A stretch of DNA of 16,071 bases from Pseudomonadota bacterium (lineage in GTDB: Bacteria; Pseudomonadota; Alphaproteobacteria; Rhizobiales; Aestuariivirgaceae). The DNA lies in contig JAEKFU010000611.1 in assembly GCA_016522385.1 (NCBI GenBank), forward strand, positions 1-16,071, given 5' to 3'. The position numbers were made by a program, and so were the translations under genes. The notes below the pieces were generated by a model, which was not told where the DNA came from, ran no database searches, and worked only from the letters and a program-made list of their open reading frames with translations. This document shows positions 1 to 6,259 of this stretch, in pieces; the stretch's first letter is position 1; every line of letters begins with the position of its first letter.

Positions 1-174
1 GTAGAGGGTTGAGCAGTAGGGGCATACCATTTCAGTCTCATCGCCCATGTCGAGAAAGATATGAGGATGATCGAACGGAGGCTTGGCACCAATGCATTCG
101 AACTCCTTTGCACCGATCTCGATGACCGCAATGCCCATGTCATTGTGAAATTTCGGCGTTGCAGAATCGGCCAT
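1..174 (-). CDS. CHCC zinc-finger domain protein (C-terminus cut by window edge)
   Basis: Seen: reading leftward, an open frame begins at ATG 174 (or ATG 180, two codons upstream) and is still open at base 1. It holds Cys29, His38, His40, Cys53 and Cys56 (numbered from the ATG at 180), in the contexts CIGAKPPFDHPH and VCPYCSTLY. Family: this is the zf-CHCC (COG4391) pattern, the bacterial relative of the small mitochondrial complex I subunit NDUFS6; these proteins are about 65-85 aa, so only the last few residues are missing. A zinc-binding role is inferred from the Cys/His pattern, and the cellular role is not established. The AAAAGG ribosome-binding sequence lies about 9 nt before ATG 174 but only about 3 nt before ATG 180, so 174 is preferred. 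It is divergent from the alpha/beta hydrolase gene at 301. Confidence 0.85.
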   Translation of the reverse strand, partial: MADSATPKFHNDMGIAVIEIGAKEFECIGAKPPFDHPHIFLDMGDETEMVCPYCSTLY

Positions 175-300
175 TGACATTGCCCTTTTCAAGTTGCGAC
201 CCAATCACGGGGTTGTATCGTGGCGGCGATAGCATATCTTTCGGCTCGCGGCAAAGCCTGCCAGATTTTTCGGTGCCGCTTTGATCAGGAATTTCTGCAA

Positions 301-1071
301 ATGCGTCAGTTTGATTCAGACGGAGTGCGCATCGCCTACGACGTGATGGGTGAGGGGGAGCCGGTTCTGCTTATTCACGGGTTTGCCTCTAACGCCGGTG
401 TAAACTGGTTGGCCACCAGCTGGGCGCGGACGTTGACCGAGGCGGGCCGTCAGGTCATCGTCATTGATAATCGGGGGCATGGCGAGAGCGAAAAACTTTA
501 TGAGCCTTCGCTCTATGAGGCAGCGGAAATGGCTGAAGATGCACGCCGGCTGCTTGACCATTTGGATATCCGCTGGGCTGATGTGATGGGATACTCGATG
601 GGCGCACGGATTGCGGCCTTTTTGACCATCAATCATCCAGACCGCGTACGCAGCGCCGTTATCGCTGGCATGGCGGCTAACATCTTTGAAGGGGTGACGG
701 CCAGCGATGTGATCGCCGACGCTCTTGAGGCCGATCATGCGGACGACGTTGTGCTGCCCATGGCGAGGGCTTTTCGCATGTTTGCCGAGCAGACCGGCAG
801 CGATCTGAGAGCTCTTGCGGCTTGCATGCGCGCTGGCCGGCCGGCGGTGCGCCGCGAGGATCTGGCGAGCGTCAATTGTCCAGTCCTGGTGGTTGCCGGA
901 GATGATGACGAAGTCGCCGGGCCGGTCAAACCTCTGGTGGCGGCGATTCCGCGCGCTGCCGGGCTGACATTGCCCGGGCGGGACCATATGAAAGCGGTCG
1001 GAGACAAGACCTACAAGCGTACGGTTGTCCAATTTCTGGGGACGCGGACACAAACTGGTAATCAAACGTAA
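301..1071 (+). CDS. alpha/beta hydrolase fold protein
   Basis: Seen: 256 aa from ATG 301, which has AGGA about 10 nt upstream. A longer frame can be opened from GTG 220, but its first 27 residues do not look like the family, so 301 is chosen. Key features are the oxyanion segment HGFASN (His26-Gly27), DNRGHGES (56-63), the nucleophile elbow GYSMGA with Ser99, an acidic loop VAGDDDEV (Asp201-203) and a late His229 in GRDHMKA. That is a complete Ser-Asp-His set in the usual order. Family knowledge: cytosolic alpha/beta hydrolases of this size cleave esters, thioesters, lactones or C-C bonds, and the substrate cannot be read from sequence. No signal peptide is seen. The next gene encodes a second hydrolase of the same fold, 66 nt downstream. 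Confidence 0.9.
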   Translation: MRQFDSDGVRIAYDVMGEGEPVLLIHGFASNAGVNWLATSWARTLTEAGRQVIVIDNRGHGESEKLYEPSLYEAAEMAEDARRLLDHLDIRWADVMGYSMGARIAAFLTINHPDRVRSAVIAGMAANIFEGVTASDVIADALEADHADDVVLPMARAFRMFAEQTGSDLRALAACMRAGRPAVRREDLASVNCPVLVVAGDDDEVAGPVKPLVAAIPRAAGLTLPGRDHMKAVGDKTYKRTVVQFLGTRTQTGNQT

Positions 1072-1092
1072 CGATTGTAGTTGGTGCTTACC

Positions 1093-1109
1093 TTTACGTA
1101 AACTTGACA
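1093..1109 (+). promoter_or_regulatory. palindromic operator-like site overlapping a TTGACA box
   Basis: Seen: the perfect palindrome TTTACGTAAA (1093-1102) is followed almost at once by TTGACA (1104-1109), which could act as a -35 element for the hydrolase starting at 1138. No convincing -10 follows at 16-18 nt (the region reads GATTCAT). CGTAAA-type palindromes occur as sites for MerR-family regulators of acyl-CoA catabolism in proteobacteria; this comparison is from memory. The regulatory role is inference. Confidence 0.3.
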
Positions 1110-1137
1110 TTTGGTAATTTTGTGATTCATTGGAGCG

Positions 1138-2028
1138 ATGGACGCGGCTGTTGATGAAATCGTCACGGTCGATGCCGTCTTCCCTGGGGCTGACGGCAAT
1201 CAATTGCGCGCGACACGAGCGGGCCCATCAACCAGAACAACACCTCCAGTGTTGCTGCTGCATGGCGGCGGTCAGACCCGCCATAGCTGGCAGGGCACTG
1301 CGCGGGCGCTAGCGCAGCAGGGTTGGGGTGCTATTACTCTCGATCAACGCGGACACGGTGATAGCGACTGGATTGAGAACGGGGACTATTCATTTGACGC
1401 CTATGCGCGAGATCTCTTGTCGGTCTCGCGTCACCTGACCCGTAGTCATGGTTTCGCTCCGGTGGTGATCGGTGCATCGCTGGGCGGGCTTGCCGGGCTT
1501 CTTGCGGCAGCTTGCGACAATGAAAAATCTGTTCGGGCACTGGTCTTGGTCGATATTACGCCGCATGTGAAACCAGACGGTGTCGAGCGGATCCTGGGGT
1601 TCATGGCAGCCAGCGCCGAGCGCGGGTTTGGCTCACTGGAAGAGGCGGCCGATGCCATTTCTGCATATCTGCCGCATCGGCCAAGGCCGCCTGGTTTGTC
1701 GGGCCTTGCAAAGAATCTGAGGCTCGACCAAGCGGGACGTTACCGCTGGCACTGGGACCCGAGGTTCCTGCAAGCGCGCCGCAATGGGCGTGGGCACGCT
1801 GAGGGTATGCGTGTCCAGTTTGCTGAGGTGGCGCGACAGATCCGCGTGCCGACGCTTCTTGTGCGCGGCCGCGAAAGCGAGCTGGTTGGAGAGCATGAAG
1901 CGCGTCAGTTTGTCAGGCTTGTTCCGCACGCAGATGTCACCGACGTTCGCGGTGCGCGCCATATGGTTGCTGGTGACCGCAACGATGTCTTCACGTCTGC
2001 CGTGTTGTCGTTTCTGCAAACGTTGTGA
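1138..2028 (+). CDS. alpha/beta hydrolase fold protein (second of two)
   Basis: Seen: 296 aa. It has the oxyanion loop HGGGQTRHSW (His42), DQRGHGDSDW (69-78), the nucleophile elbow IGASLGG with Ser114, and a late His275 in GARHMVAGD. After the elbow there is a cap-like insertion of roughly residues 140-215, rich in Arg and Pro. No signal peptide or membrane segment is visible. Family knowledge: this layout fits epoxide-hydrolase/haloperoxidase-like alpha/beta hydrolases, but several reaction types share it, so no substrate is proposed. Start: ATG 1138 has GGAG only 2 nt upstream, which is poor spacing, but no better in-frame start is present. It is not an obvious close duplicate of the hydrolase at 301. 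A palindrome with a TTGACA box lies just upstream, so it may have its own promoter. Confidence 0.88.
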   Translation: MDAAVDEIVTVDAVFPGADGNQLRATRAGPSTRTTPPVLLLHGGGQTRHSWQGTARALAQQGWGAITLDQRGHGDSDWIENGDYSFDAYARDLLSVSRHLTRSHGFAPVVIGASLGGLAGLLAAACDNEKSVRALVLVDITPHVKPDGVERILGFMAASAERGFGSLEEAADAISAYLPHRPRPPGLSGLAKNLRLDQAGRYRWHWDPRFLQARRNGRGHAEGMRVQFAEVARQIRVPTLLVRGRESELVGEHEARQFVRLVPHADVTDVRGARHMVAGDRNDVFTSAVLSFLQTL

Positions 2029-2055
2029 ATCCTGGCGTGCAGTCCGCCTATTAAC

Positions 2056-2085
2056 CTGAAACCCTTCACATTTCTGCGCTACACT
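2056..2085 (+). promoter_or_regulatory. possible cysE promoter
   Basis: Seen: CTGAAA (2056-2061) and TACACT (2080-2085) with 18 nt between them, in a slightly AT-richer stretch after the hydrolase gene and about 50 nt before the chosen cysE start. This is a partial match to a sigma-70 type promoter, and assignment is by eye only. Confidence 0.25.
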
Positions 2086-2138
2086 CCACATATGCTTCAA
2101 AGACGGTTATGATGTCGCGCGTAACATGGAGACAGAAC

Positions 2139-2969
2139 ATGGTCCAGCAAGCAGTTGTATCATCAACTCTGGAAAAGGTTGATCCGGTCTGGGGCCGTAT
2201 TCGCGATGAGGCCGAAGCGATTATCCAATCCGATCCTAGTCTCGGCGGGTTCATATTCAGTTCAATCCTCAACCATGACCGATTGGAATGTGCGTTGAGC
2301 CATCGCCTGGCGCAGCGCCTGGGTAATGCAGATATTGGTCCGGAACTCATCGTGCAGGCATTTGATGATGCGCTGGAGGAGGATCCCGACATTGGCGCGT
2401 CGATCAGGGCGGATGTGCTTGCGGTATTCGATCGGGATCCGGCCTGTGACCGGTATATTGATCCTTTTTTGTACTTCAAGGGCTTTCAAGCGTTACAGAA
2501 CTACAGAATGGCGCATCGGCTGTACAAGATGGGGCGCCAGGATTTTGCCTTCTACCTGCAAAGCCGTTCATCCATGGTTTTCGGTGTCGATATACATCCT
2601 GCTGCGCGAATCGGGCGCGGCATCATGATCGATCACGCGCATTCGATTGTGATCGGCGAGACTGCTGTGGTCGGCAATGATGTATCCATGCTGCATGCGG
2701 TGACACTCGGTGGCACCGGCAAGGCGGAGGGTGATAGGCATCCCAAGATTGGCAACGGCGTGTTGCTGGGCGCCGGCGCAAAGGTGTTAGGTAATATACG
2801 CATCGGTGAATGCTCCCGAGTGGCCTCCGGATCGGTGGTTCTGCACGATGTACCGCCGTCGCGGACGGTTGCCGGTGTGCCGGCAAAAGTTGTTGGATAT
2901 GCCGGATGTGCGGAACCGGCCCGGTCAATGGATCACACCATGGACGCGATTGAACCGCCGGAGTGCTGA
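2139..2969 (+). CDS. cysE: serine O-acetyltransferase
   Basis: Role: transfers acetyl from acetyl-CoA to L-serine, giving O-acetylserine, the first step of cysteine synthesis; cytosolic and normally hexameric. Seen: 276 aa from ATG 2139. An alpha-helical N-terminal part covers about 1-140 and includes DPVWGRIRDEAE and PFLYFKGFQALQ. A left-handed beta-helix of hexapeptide repeats covers about 150-250. Catalytic residues match the E. coli enzyme: His166 in GIMIDH and His201 in GDRHPKI, with Asp151 in DIHPAA. LGGTGK and AGVPAKVVG close the fold. Start: ATG 2139 has GGAG 7 nt upstream; ATGs at 2109 and 2112 are in frame but lack such a site. A short tail (about 254-276, ending in Cys) follows the domain. 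A DUF3126 gene follows 135 nt downstream, an arrangement typical of Hyphomicrobiales. Cysteine feedback is usual for the family and not visible here. Confidence 0.97.
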   Translation: MVQQAVVSSTLEKVDPVWGRIRDEAEAIIQSDPSLGGFIFSSILNHDRLECALSHRLAQRLGNADIGPELIVQAFDDALEEDPDIGASIRADVLAVFDRDPACDRYIDPFLYFKGFQALQNYRMAHRLYKMGRQDFAFYLQSRSSMVFGVDIHPAARIGRGIMIDHAHSIVIGETAVVGNDVSMLHAVTLGGTGKAEGDRHPKIGNGVLLGAGAKVLGNIRIGECSRVASGSVVLHDVPPSRTVAGVPAKVVGYAGCAEPARSMDHTMDAIEPPEC

Positions 2970-2976
2970 GCAAATT

Positions 2977-3001
2977 GACCCAACCGGTCAGGCTTTGGGT
3001 C
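2977..3001 (+). terminator. weak hairpin after cysE
   Basis: Seen: GACCCAA (2977-2983) and TTGGGTC (2995-3001) form a 7-bp stem with an 11-nt loop, 8 nt after the cysE stop. No T run follows, so it may only be a 3'-end stabilising hairpin. Confidence 0.25.
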
Positions 3002-3104
3002 CGAGACTAACTCTGAGGCCTTGTGTGAGTGCTTGCATTTGCGCTAGACCGGCTTATCGCAGTCGTGCGATACCGTTTCCTGACAAATCCAAGAGGTACC
3101 AGAC

Positions 3105-3320
3105 GTGACAGCTGACGAGATTCGCAAAGTCACCAATTATCTGCGTACGAAATTCCAATTGCCGACAATCTCGGTGCGCCAACGCCCGCAGAAAGAGGAC
3201 TCAGCAGAAGTCTATATAGGCGAAGAGTTCATCGGTGTGCTGTATCGTGACGATGAAGACCCCGATGACCTGTCATATTCATTCCAAATGGCTATTCTCG
3301 AGTTCGATCTTGAGCCTTAG
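3105..3320 (+). CDS. DUF3126 family protein
   Basis: Seen: 71 aa, acidic, opening TADEIRKVTNYLRTKF and containing AEVYIGEEFIGVLYRDDEDPDDLSY and FQMAILEFDL. These match the small alphaproteobacterial DUF3126 family as I recall it. The start is GTG 3105 with AGAGG about 8 nt upstream. The function is unknown; the family is a single small alpha/beta domain with no catalytic motif that I can see. It usually follows cysE in Hyphomicrobiales, which suggests shared transcription but says little about its job. The stop codon TAG (3318-3320) is also the first three bases of a palindromic repeat. Confidence 0.85.
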   Translation: MTADEIRKVTNYLRTKFQLPTISVRQRPQKEDSAEVYIGEEFIGVLYRDDEDPDDLSYSFQMAILEFDLEP

Positions 3321-3365
3321 AGCGTGTATTTCTCAAATGGTTCCATATGAGAAAGATACGCTCTA
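3318..3365. repeat. palindromic repeat A, copy 1
   Basis: Seen: 18-nt arms 3318-3335 (TAGAGCGTGTATTTCTCA) and 3348-3365 (TGAGAAAGATACGCTCTA), with a 12-nt loop (3336-3347). The arms pair with one G-T wobble and one mismatch. Copy 2 lies at 4224-4273. The TAGAGC...GCTCTA ends resemble the ends of intergenic palindromes common in rhizobial genomes (from memory), though the inner sequence differs. It begins on the stop codon of the DUF3126 gene and could form a 3'-end hairpin. Confidence 0.85.
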
Positions 3366-3387
3366 GCGGCCGGTTCAGAACACGCCG

Positions 3388-4128
3388 TTACCCGGATTTG
3401 GGAGTTGGCTGCCGTAAGTGAATGATCTGCAGCAGCAACTGCCTGACGGTGTGGTCAATCTCACGCCAATCTGCGAGATGCTTGCGTGCAAAATGATAGC
3501 GCAGGGAGACTTTGTCACTGGCCTGAAGTGTGTTGCTGCACAATTTCGGGCCGAGACTGGAGGCGCGCAATTCGCATTTTAGGAAGACTGCCGAACTGCC
3601 GATCTTGCCGATGTAATATTCAATGTCGGCATAAGGTGAGCTGGTGGCAAATACGTAACGATGCAATCCGGCCTGCATTTTGGTCGGTCGGCCGGCGATA
3701 TAGGGCCGATAGATGCCGGCGAAGCGCTCCTGTTCGCTAGGTCCAAGCGGTTTCGGTAGGAAGGTGAGCAGCAGCTGATTGGAATGATCGGTGATTTCTT
3801 CCGGCGGCGGTGCTTTGACATTAGGATCATAGGGCCAGGAAATTTCCAGATCGAGCTGGTGTACACCGCCCAACGTGCGCTTCTTGACGCGTGCAACCAG
3901 ATTGCTAGGCACTAGCAATTCAATGTCAGCCAATGCCACCTGCAACAATTTGCGTTTGCGCGGATCATTGTCGCCAGCGCCGAGCAAGAGGTCAGGATTG
4001 GGCAGGAAGTAATAGGCGAATATCGTTCCGGCAACGGTGACGAAGCCGAGCAAGCCGATCAAGGCTATCACACCCACTGAACGTTCTCGCATTCGGGTGC
4101 GAGGATCTTCGTACCAGGATGGTTGCAT
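3388..4128 (-). CDS. unknown single-pass membrane protein
   Basis: Not recognised. Seen: 246 aa from ATG 4128, with no clear ribosome-binding site. A short, charged N-terminus (about 17 aa with Arg-rich RTRMRER) is followed by one strong hydrophobic helix (about 18-41, VGVIALIGLLGFVTVAG onward). The remaining ~200 residues are soluble and probably periplasmic by the positive-inside rule. The soluble part has a proline-rich stretch (KAPPPEE), then GPSEQERFAGIYRPYI, two cysteines (in FLKCEL and KLCSN), and a C-terminal basic and aromatic helix-like segment (RYHFARKHLADWREIDHTVRQLL). I see no catalytic signature. It stands alone, leftward, with a palindromic repeat on each side (one at 3318-3365, one at 4224-4273). 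Codon use looks like its neighbours, so recent transfer is not obvious. Confidence 0.75.
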   Translation of the reverse strand: MQPSWYEDPRTRMRERSVGVIALIGLLGFVTVAGTIFAYYFLPNPDLLLGAGDNDPRKRKLLQVALADIELLVPSNLVARVKKRTLGGVHQLDLEISWPYDPNVKAPPPEEITDHSNQLLLTFLPKPLGPSEQERFAGIYRPYIAGRPTKMQAGLHRYVFATSSPYADIEYYIGKIGSSAVFLKCELRASSLGPKLCSNTLQASDKVSLRYHFARKHLADWREIDHTVRQLLLQIIHLRQPTPKSG

Positions 4129-4223
4129 TGGAATCTATTGATACTCGGGTTGTGGAGCTGGTTTGACGGGAGCGGCCGCGCTCGTGGCGGATTTTAGCGT
4201 TATCCAACCACAAATGGAAATTG

Positions 4224-4273
4224 TTAGAGCGTGTCTTTCTCAAATGGTTTCATATGAGAAAGACACGCTCTAA
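4224..4273. repeat. palindromic repeat A, copy 2 (perfect arms)
   Basis: Seen: perfect 19-nt arms 4224-4242 (TTAGAGCGTGTCTTTCTCA) and 4255-4273 around a 12-nt loop (4243-4254, AATGGTTTCATA). Within the shared 48 bp it differs from copy 1 at only a few positions, and the loops show both copies lie in the same orientation. It lies in the divergent gap between the unknown membrane protein gene and the small membrane protein gene at 4378. Confidence 0.9.
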
Positions 4274-4343
4274 TGGTTTGACAAGACGTTTAATTACGAT
4301 CACCTCTGCTTGGTATGCGCATTGCACCAGTCCAACTTGATTG

Positions 4344-4365
4344 GCCAAAACAGACCAGTTTTGGC
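4344..4365 (+). promoter_or_regulatory. operator-like inverted repeat
   Basis: Seen: GCCAAAAC (4344-4351) and GTTTTGGC (4358-4365), perfect 8-bp arms with a 6-nt spacer. It ends 12 nt before ATG 4378. The spacing suits a dimeric repressor site, or the repeat could form a small 5'-leader hairpin. If the gene actually started at ATG 4315, this repeat would be coding, so it is mild evidence for the shorter start. Confidence 0.35.
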
Positions 4366-4377
4366 ACAGATTGTTCA

Positions 4378-4701
4378 ATGGTCTGGGTTTTTGGATTGCT
4401 TGCTTTTTTGTTTGTCAGTGCGGTGGGGCTGGTCACGGCCGGGTTGGTGAGCAACTTATGGCCTATCCTGACTGGCCGTGATGTGTCTATTGCCTTACTT
4501 GAAGAGCGCGGCCCGTTGTTGCCCTTGCGTGTCATGATCCTGGTTTTCTCGGCGCCCGTTCTGTTAATCGCATCCGGTTTGTCGGAGTTGCGTGATGCGT
4601 CTGGCGGGCTGTTGAGGTGGTGGCTGACGTTGCCGACCGCGGTGGGTTTGTCATTTGTGCAGGGTATTGTCGTTGTTGTGAGCCTGTCGGCGATCAGCTA
4701 G
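4378..4701 (+). CDS. small three-helix membrane protein (possibly DUF6949-like)
   Basis: Seen: 107 aa from ATG 4378. Three hydrophobic segments lie at about 1-24 (VWVFGLLAFLFVSAVGLVTAG), 51-68 (VMILVFSAPVLLIASGL) and 84-105 (PTAVGLSFVQGIVVVVSL). They are joined by a polar stretch with LTGRDVSIALLEERGP and one with SELRDASGG. The frame also opens at ATG 4315, giving 128 aa, but the added 21 residues are polar and look non-family, and neither start has a good ribosome-binding site. Size, topology and the position next to a gamma-carbonic anhydrase gene remind me of DUF6949 proteins of Hyphomicrobiales, but this is a weak recollection. The function is unknown; it is probably an inner-membrane protein. 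Confidence 0.65.
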   Translation: MVWVFGLLAFLFVSAVGLVTAGLVSNLWPILTGRDVSIALLEERGPLLPLRVMILVFSAPVLLIASGLSELRDASGGLLRWWLTLPTAVGLSFVQGIVVVVSLSAIS

Positions 4702-4714
4702 ATAGTTGCCGTAA

Positions 4715-4742
4715 TTGTTTGTCTCTATGGTGAGCTTACACT
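4715..4742 (+). promoter_or_regulatory. possible promoter of the gamma-carbonic anhydrase gene
   Basis: Seen: TTGTTT (4715-4720) and TACACT (4737-4742) separated by 16 nt, 25 nt before ATG 4768. It would give a short leader carrying the AGGAAG ribosome-binding site. By-eye match only. Confidence 0.3.
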
Positions 4743-4767
4743 CGATCCGTTTTCAGGAAGCGTGGGC

Positions 4768-5298
4768 ATGGCGATATATGCGCTTGACGGTGTGTCACCA
4801 ACACTGCCGGATGACGACCAGTACTGGATCGCGCCAAGTGCCTCAGTGATTGGCAAAGTCACACTGGAGCCTTTTGCTAGCGTCTGGTTCGGCGCCGTGT
4901 TGCGTGGTGACAACGAGCGTATCCTGATTGGAGAGCGTAGCAACATCCAGGACAACTGTGTATTGCACACGGACATGGGTTTTCCCCTGAGTGTTGGCCG
5001 CCGTGTAACCGTTGGTCACCAGGCGACTTTGCATGGTTGTACTATAGGCCATGGCGCCCTGATCGGAATGGGCGCAACGGTGTTGAATGGTGCCAATATT
5101 GGTTGCAATGTGGTCATTGGCGCGCATGCTTTGGTGCCGGAAGGCAAGGAAATTCCAGACAATTCACTCGTTGTTGGCATTCCTGGCAGGGTTGTCAGAA
5201 CGCTGCCCGATGAGGAAGCAGCGACTCTCGCCGACCTCGCCGAACTGTACGTCAATCGCCTCAATAGCTACAATTCCAGATTTGAACAGGTTGGCTGA
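4768..5298 (+). CDS. gamma-class carbonic anhydrase family protein
   Basis: Seen: 176 aa from ATG 4768 with AGGAAG about 8 nt upstream; a GTG at 4762 is in frame but too close to that site. The protein is a left-handed beta-helix of hexapeptide repeats. It keeps the residues known from the archaeal Cam enzyme: Arg46 and Asp48 (LRGDNE), Gln61, Asp62 and Asn63 (IQDNC), and the metal ligands His67 (VLHTD), His84 and His89 (VGHQATLHGC). A short C-terminal helix (about 150-176) packs on the trimer in relatives. Family knowledge: YrdA/PaaY-type proteins bind a metal as trimers; many lack the acidic loop of Cam and show weak or no CO2 hydration, and that loop is also absent here. The role could be bicarbonate/CO2 interconversion or a related reaction in the cytosol. 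It converges on the peptidase gene at 5455. Confidence 0.9.
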   Translation: MAIYALDGVSPTLPDDDQYWIAPSASVIGKVTLEPFASVWFGAVLRGDNERILIGERSNIQDNCVLHTDMGFPLSVGRRVTVGHQATLHGCTIGHGALIGMGATVLNGANIGCNVVIGAHALVPEGKEIPDNSLVVGIPGRVVRTLPDEEAATLADLAELYVNRLNSYNSRFEQVG

Positions 5299-5336
5299 GG
5301 CGCTGGTGTCGTTTCGGGCCTATTGCAGGTAAGGGT

Positions 5337-5370
5337 GGAGCCGGCTTGGGGTGGGTTCCAAGCCGGCTCC
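5337..5370. terminator. strong GC-rich hairpin between convergent genes
   Basis: Seen: GGAGCCGGCTTGG (5337-5349) pairs perfectly with CCAAGCCGGCTCC (5358-5370), 13 bp with an 8-nt loop, 38 nt after the gamma-carbonic anhydrase stop. No T run follows on either strand. The position between two converging genes favours a bidirectional 3'-end element, which is inferred. Confidence 0.5.
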
Positions 5371-5372
5371 AA

Positions 5373-5418
5373 TGACCCGGTCTGGTGGGGGATGGGGAGG
5401 GGGACGCCGACCGGGTCA
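5373..5418. terminator. second stem with a G-rich 26-nt loop
   Basis: Seen: TGACCCGGTC (5373-5382) pairs perfectly with GACCGGGTCA (5409-5418), 10 bp. The loop (5383-5408) carries G runs at 5384-5385, 5387-5391, 5394-5397 and 5399-5403 on the + strand. On the - strand it lies just after the peptidase gene and leads into the 5337-5370 hairpin. No T run follows. It is a terminator-like or processing element by position only. Confidence 0.4.
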
Positions 5419-5454
5419 AAAACTTTCCCTCAACAGTGGATCTGGATTGTCTTG

Positions 5455-6111
5455 TTAGTTGCCTCCCGAGATCAGGCTGTTGCTGCGCCGCTGTTTATTG
5501 GTCAATGCGACCCAGATTTGTGGATCTTTCTGTGATTGCCGTTTGAGGAACTGATAGCGTGTCTCGCTCCAGCGTTGGATCTCATTGCGTCGGTTATCGA
5601 GGATGAGGTCGCCGCTGTCTGTTCTGGCGGTCAATACGGCGTGGCCTTCGCCAGCCTCATCGAGCACGACGGTGATCAGCAGTGAGTCTGCCGGAAATCC
5701 GATACCCTCTAGATAACGCTTTTTGAGCAGCACATAGTCTTCGCAATCGCCGGCGCCGCGTGGATAATCCCAGTGCTCAGGCACATTGTGCTGATCAATG
5801 TCGCTGACCGGCTGGATATAGGCGTTGACGTAGCTGTTGACTTCCTTCAGCTCTGCCCAGCGCTTAGGTGTTAGAACGAGCGTTGCATTTTCGCGCGGCG
5901 GCTGCGCAGAGTGGCACTCGCTGGCATTGCGTGCGCAGAAGTTGACATAGCCGATGGGCGGCAGCGTCTGACCGTAAACCGGCGTATGGGCCAGTTCATG
6001 TGTATAGTTCACGCGGTTCTCAGGTAGTGCTTCAGCATTGGCCGGCGCGAAGAAAGCAGCGGTCAAGGCGGTTGTTGCTAAGACTATTTTGGCCGACATT
6101 TGGCGCCCCAT
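5455..6111 (-). CDS. exported transglutaminase-like cysteine peptidase (BTLCP family)
   Basis: Seen: 218 aa. The N-terminus is a typical signal peptide (Lys8, hydrophobic 9-22, likely cut after ANA at 26), so the protein should reach the periplasm. The catalytic set of the family is complete: Cys123 in GAGDCEDYV, His157 in GEGHAVL and Asp172 in LILDNR. Two further cysteines (59, 66) could form a disulfide. Family knowledge: BTLCP proteins (DUF920, Pfam 06035) resemble LapG, the periplasmic protease that cleaves surface adhesins under c-di-GMP control, but they form a broad group and no LapD-like partner or large adhesin gene lies here. Start: ATG 6111 has AAGGG 3 nt upstream; ATG 6099 with GGGG 6 nt upstream is an equal choice. 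The leftward gene upstream encodes a PilZ protein. Confidence 0.9.
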   Translation of the reverse strand: MGRQMSAKIVLATTALTAAFFAPANAEALPENRVNYTHELAHTPVYGQTLPPIGYVNFCARNASECHSAQPPRENATLVLTPKRWAELKEVNSYVNAYIQPVSDIDQHNVPEHWDYPRGAGDCEDYVLLKKRYLEGIGFPADSLLITVVLDEAGEGHAVLTARTDSGDLILDNRRNEIQRWSETRYQFLKRQSQKDPQIWVALTNKQRRSNSLISGGN

Positions 6112-6179
6112 ATTCCCTTTTGTTTGTTGGGGCGACTCTACGGCAATTTATTTTCGTTTCGGATAAGCAATTTGATTTA

Positions 6180-6199
6180 TTTGGCTGTTTTCGGCCAAA
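6180..6199. other. small AT-rich hairpin in an AT-rich intergenic stretch
   Basis: Seen: TTTGGC (6180-6185) and GCCAAA (6194-6199), a 6-bp stem with an 8-nt loop, followed on the + strand by an A run. The whole gap 6112-6380 has no gene that I can support; roughly 6140-6275 is far richer in A and T than the rest of the window. It should hold the promoter of the peptidase gene and the 3' end of the PilZ transcript. Confidence 0.35.
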
Positions 6200-6229
6200 A
6201 AAATATTAATGATGAATGTTTAGTTTATG

Positions 6230-6259
6230 TATATAAGTATTAACTCTAATAAATTGTAA
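6230..6259 (-). promoter_or_regulatory. possible promoter for the peptidase gene
   Basis: Seen on the - strand: TTACAA (6259-6254) and TATATA (6235-6230) with 18 nt between, inside the AT-rich gap and about 120 nt before the peptidase start. AT-rich DNA gives such matches easily, so confidence is low. Confidence 0.22.

Noticed and set aside
316..1203. Long leftward frame of 295 codons opposite the first hydrolase
   Set aside because: It is antisense to a gene with a complete catalytic triad and has no recognisable domain; its composition is that of a shadow frame.
5384..5403. Canonical G-quadruplex
   Set aside because: Only three runs reach three or more G; the fourth is GG, so a standard three-tier quadruplex is not encoded. 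Noted only as a G-rich loop.
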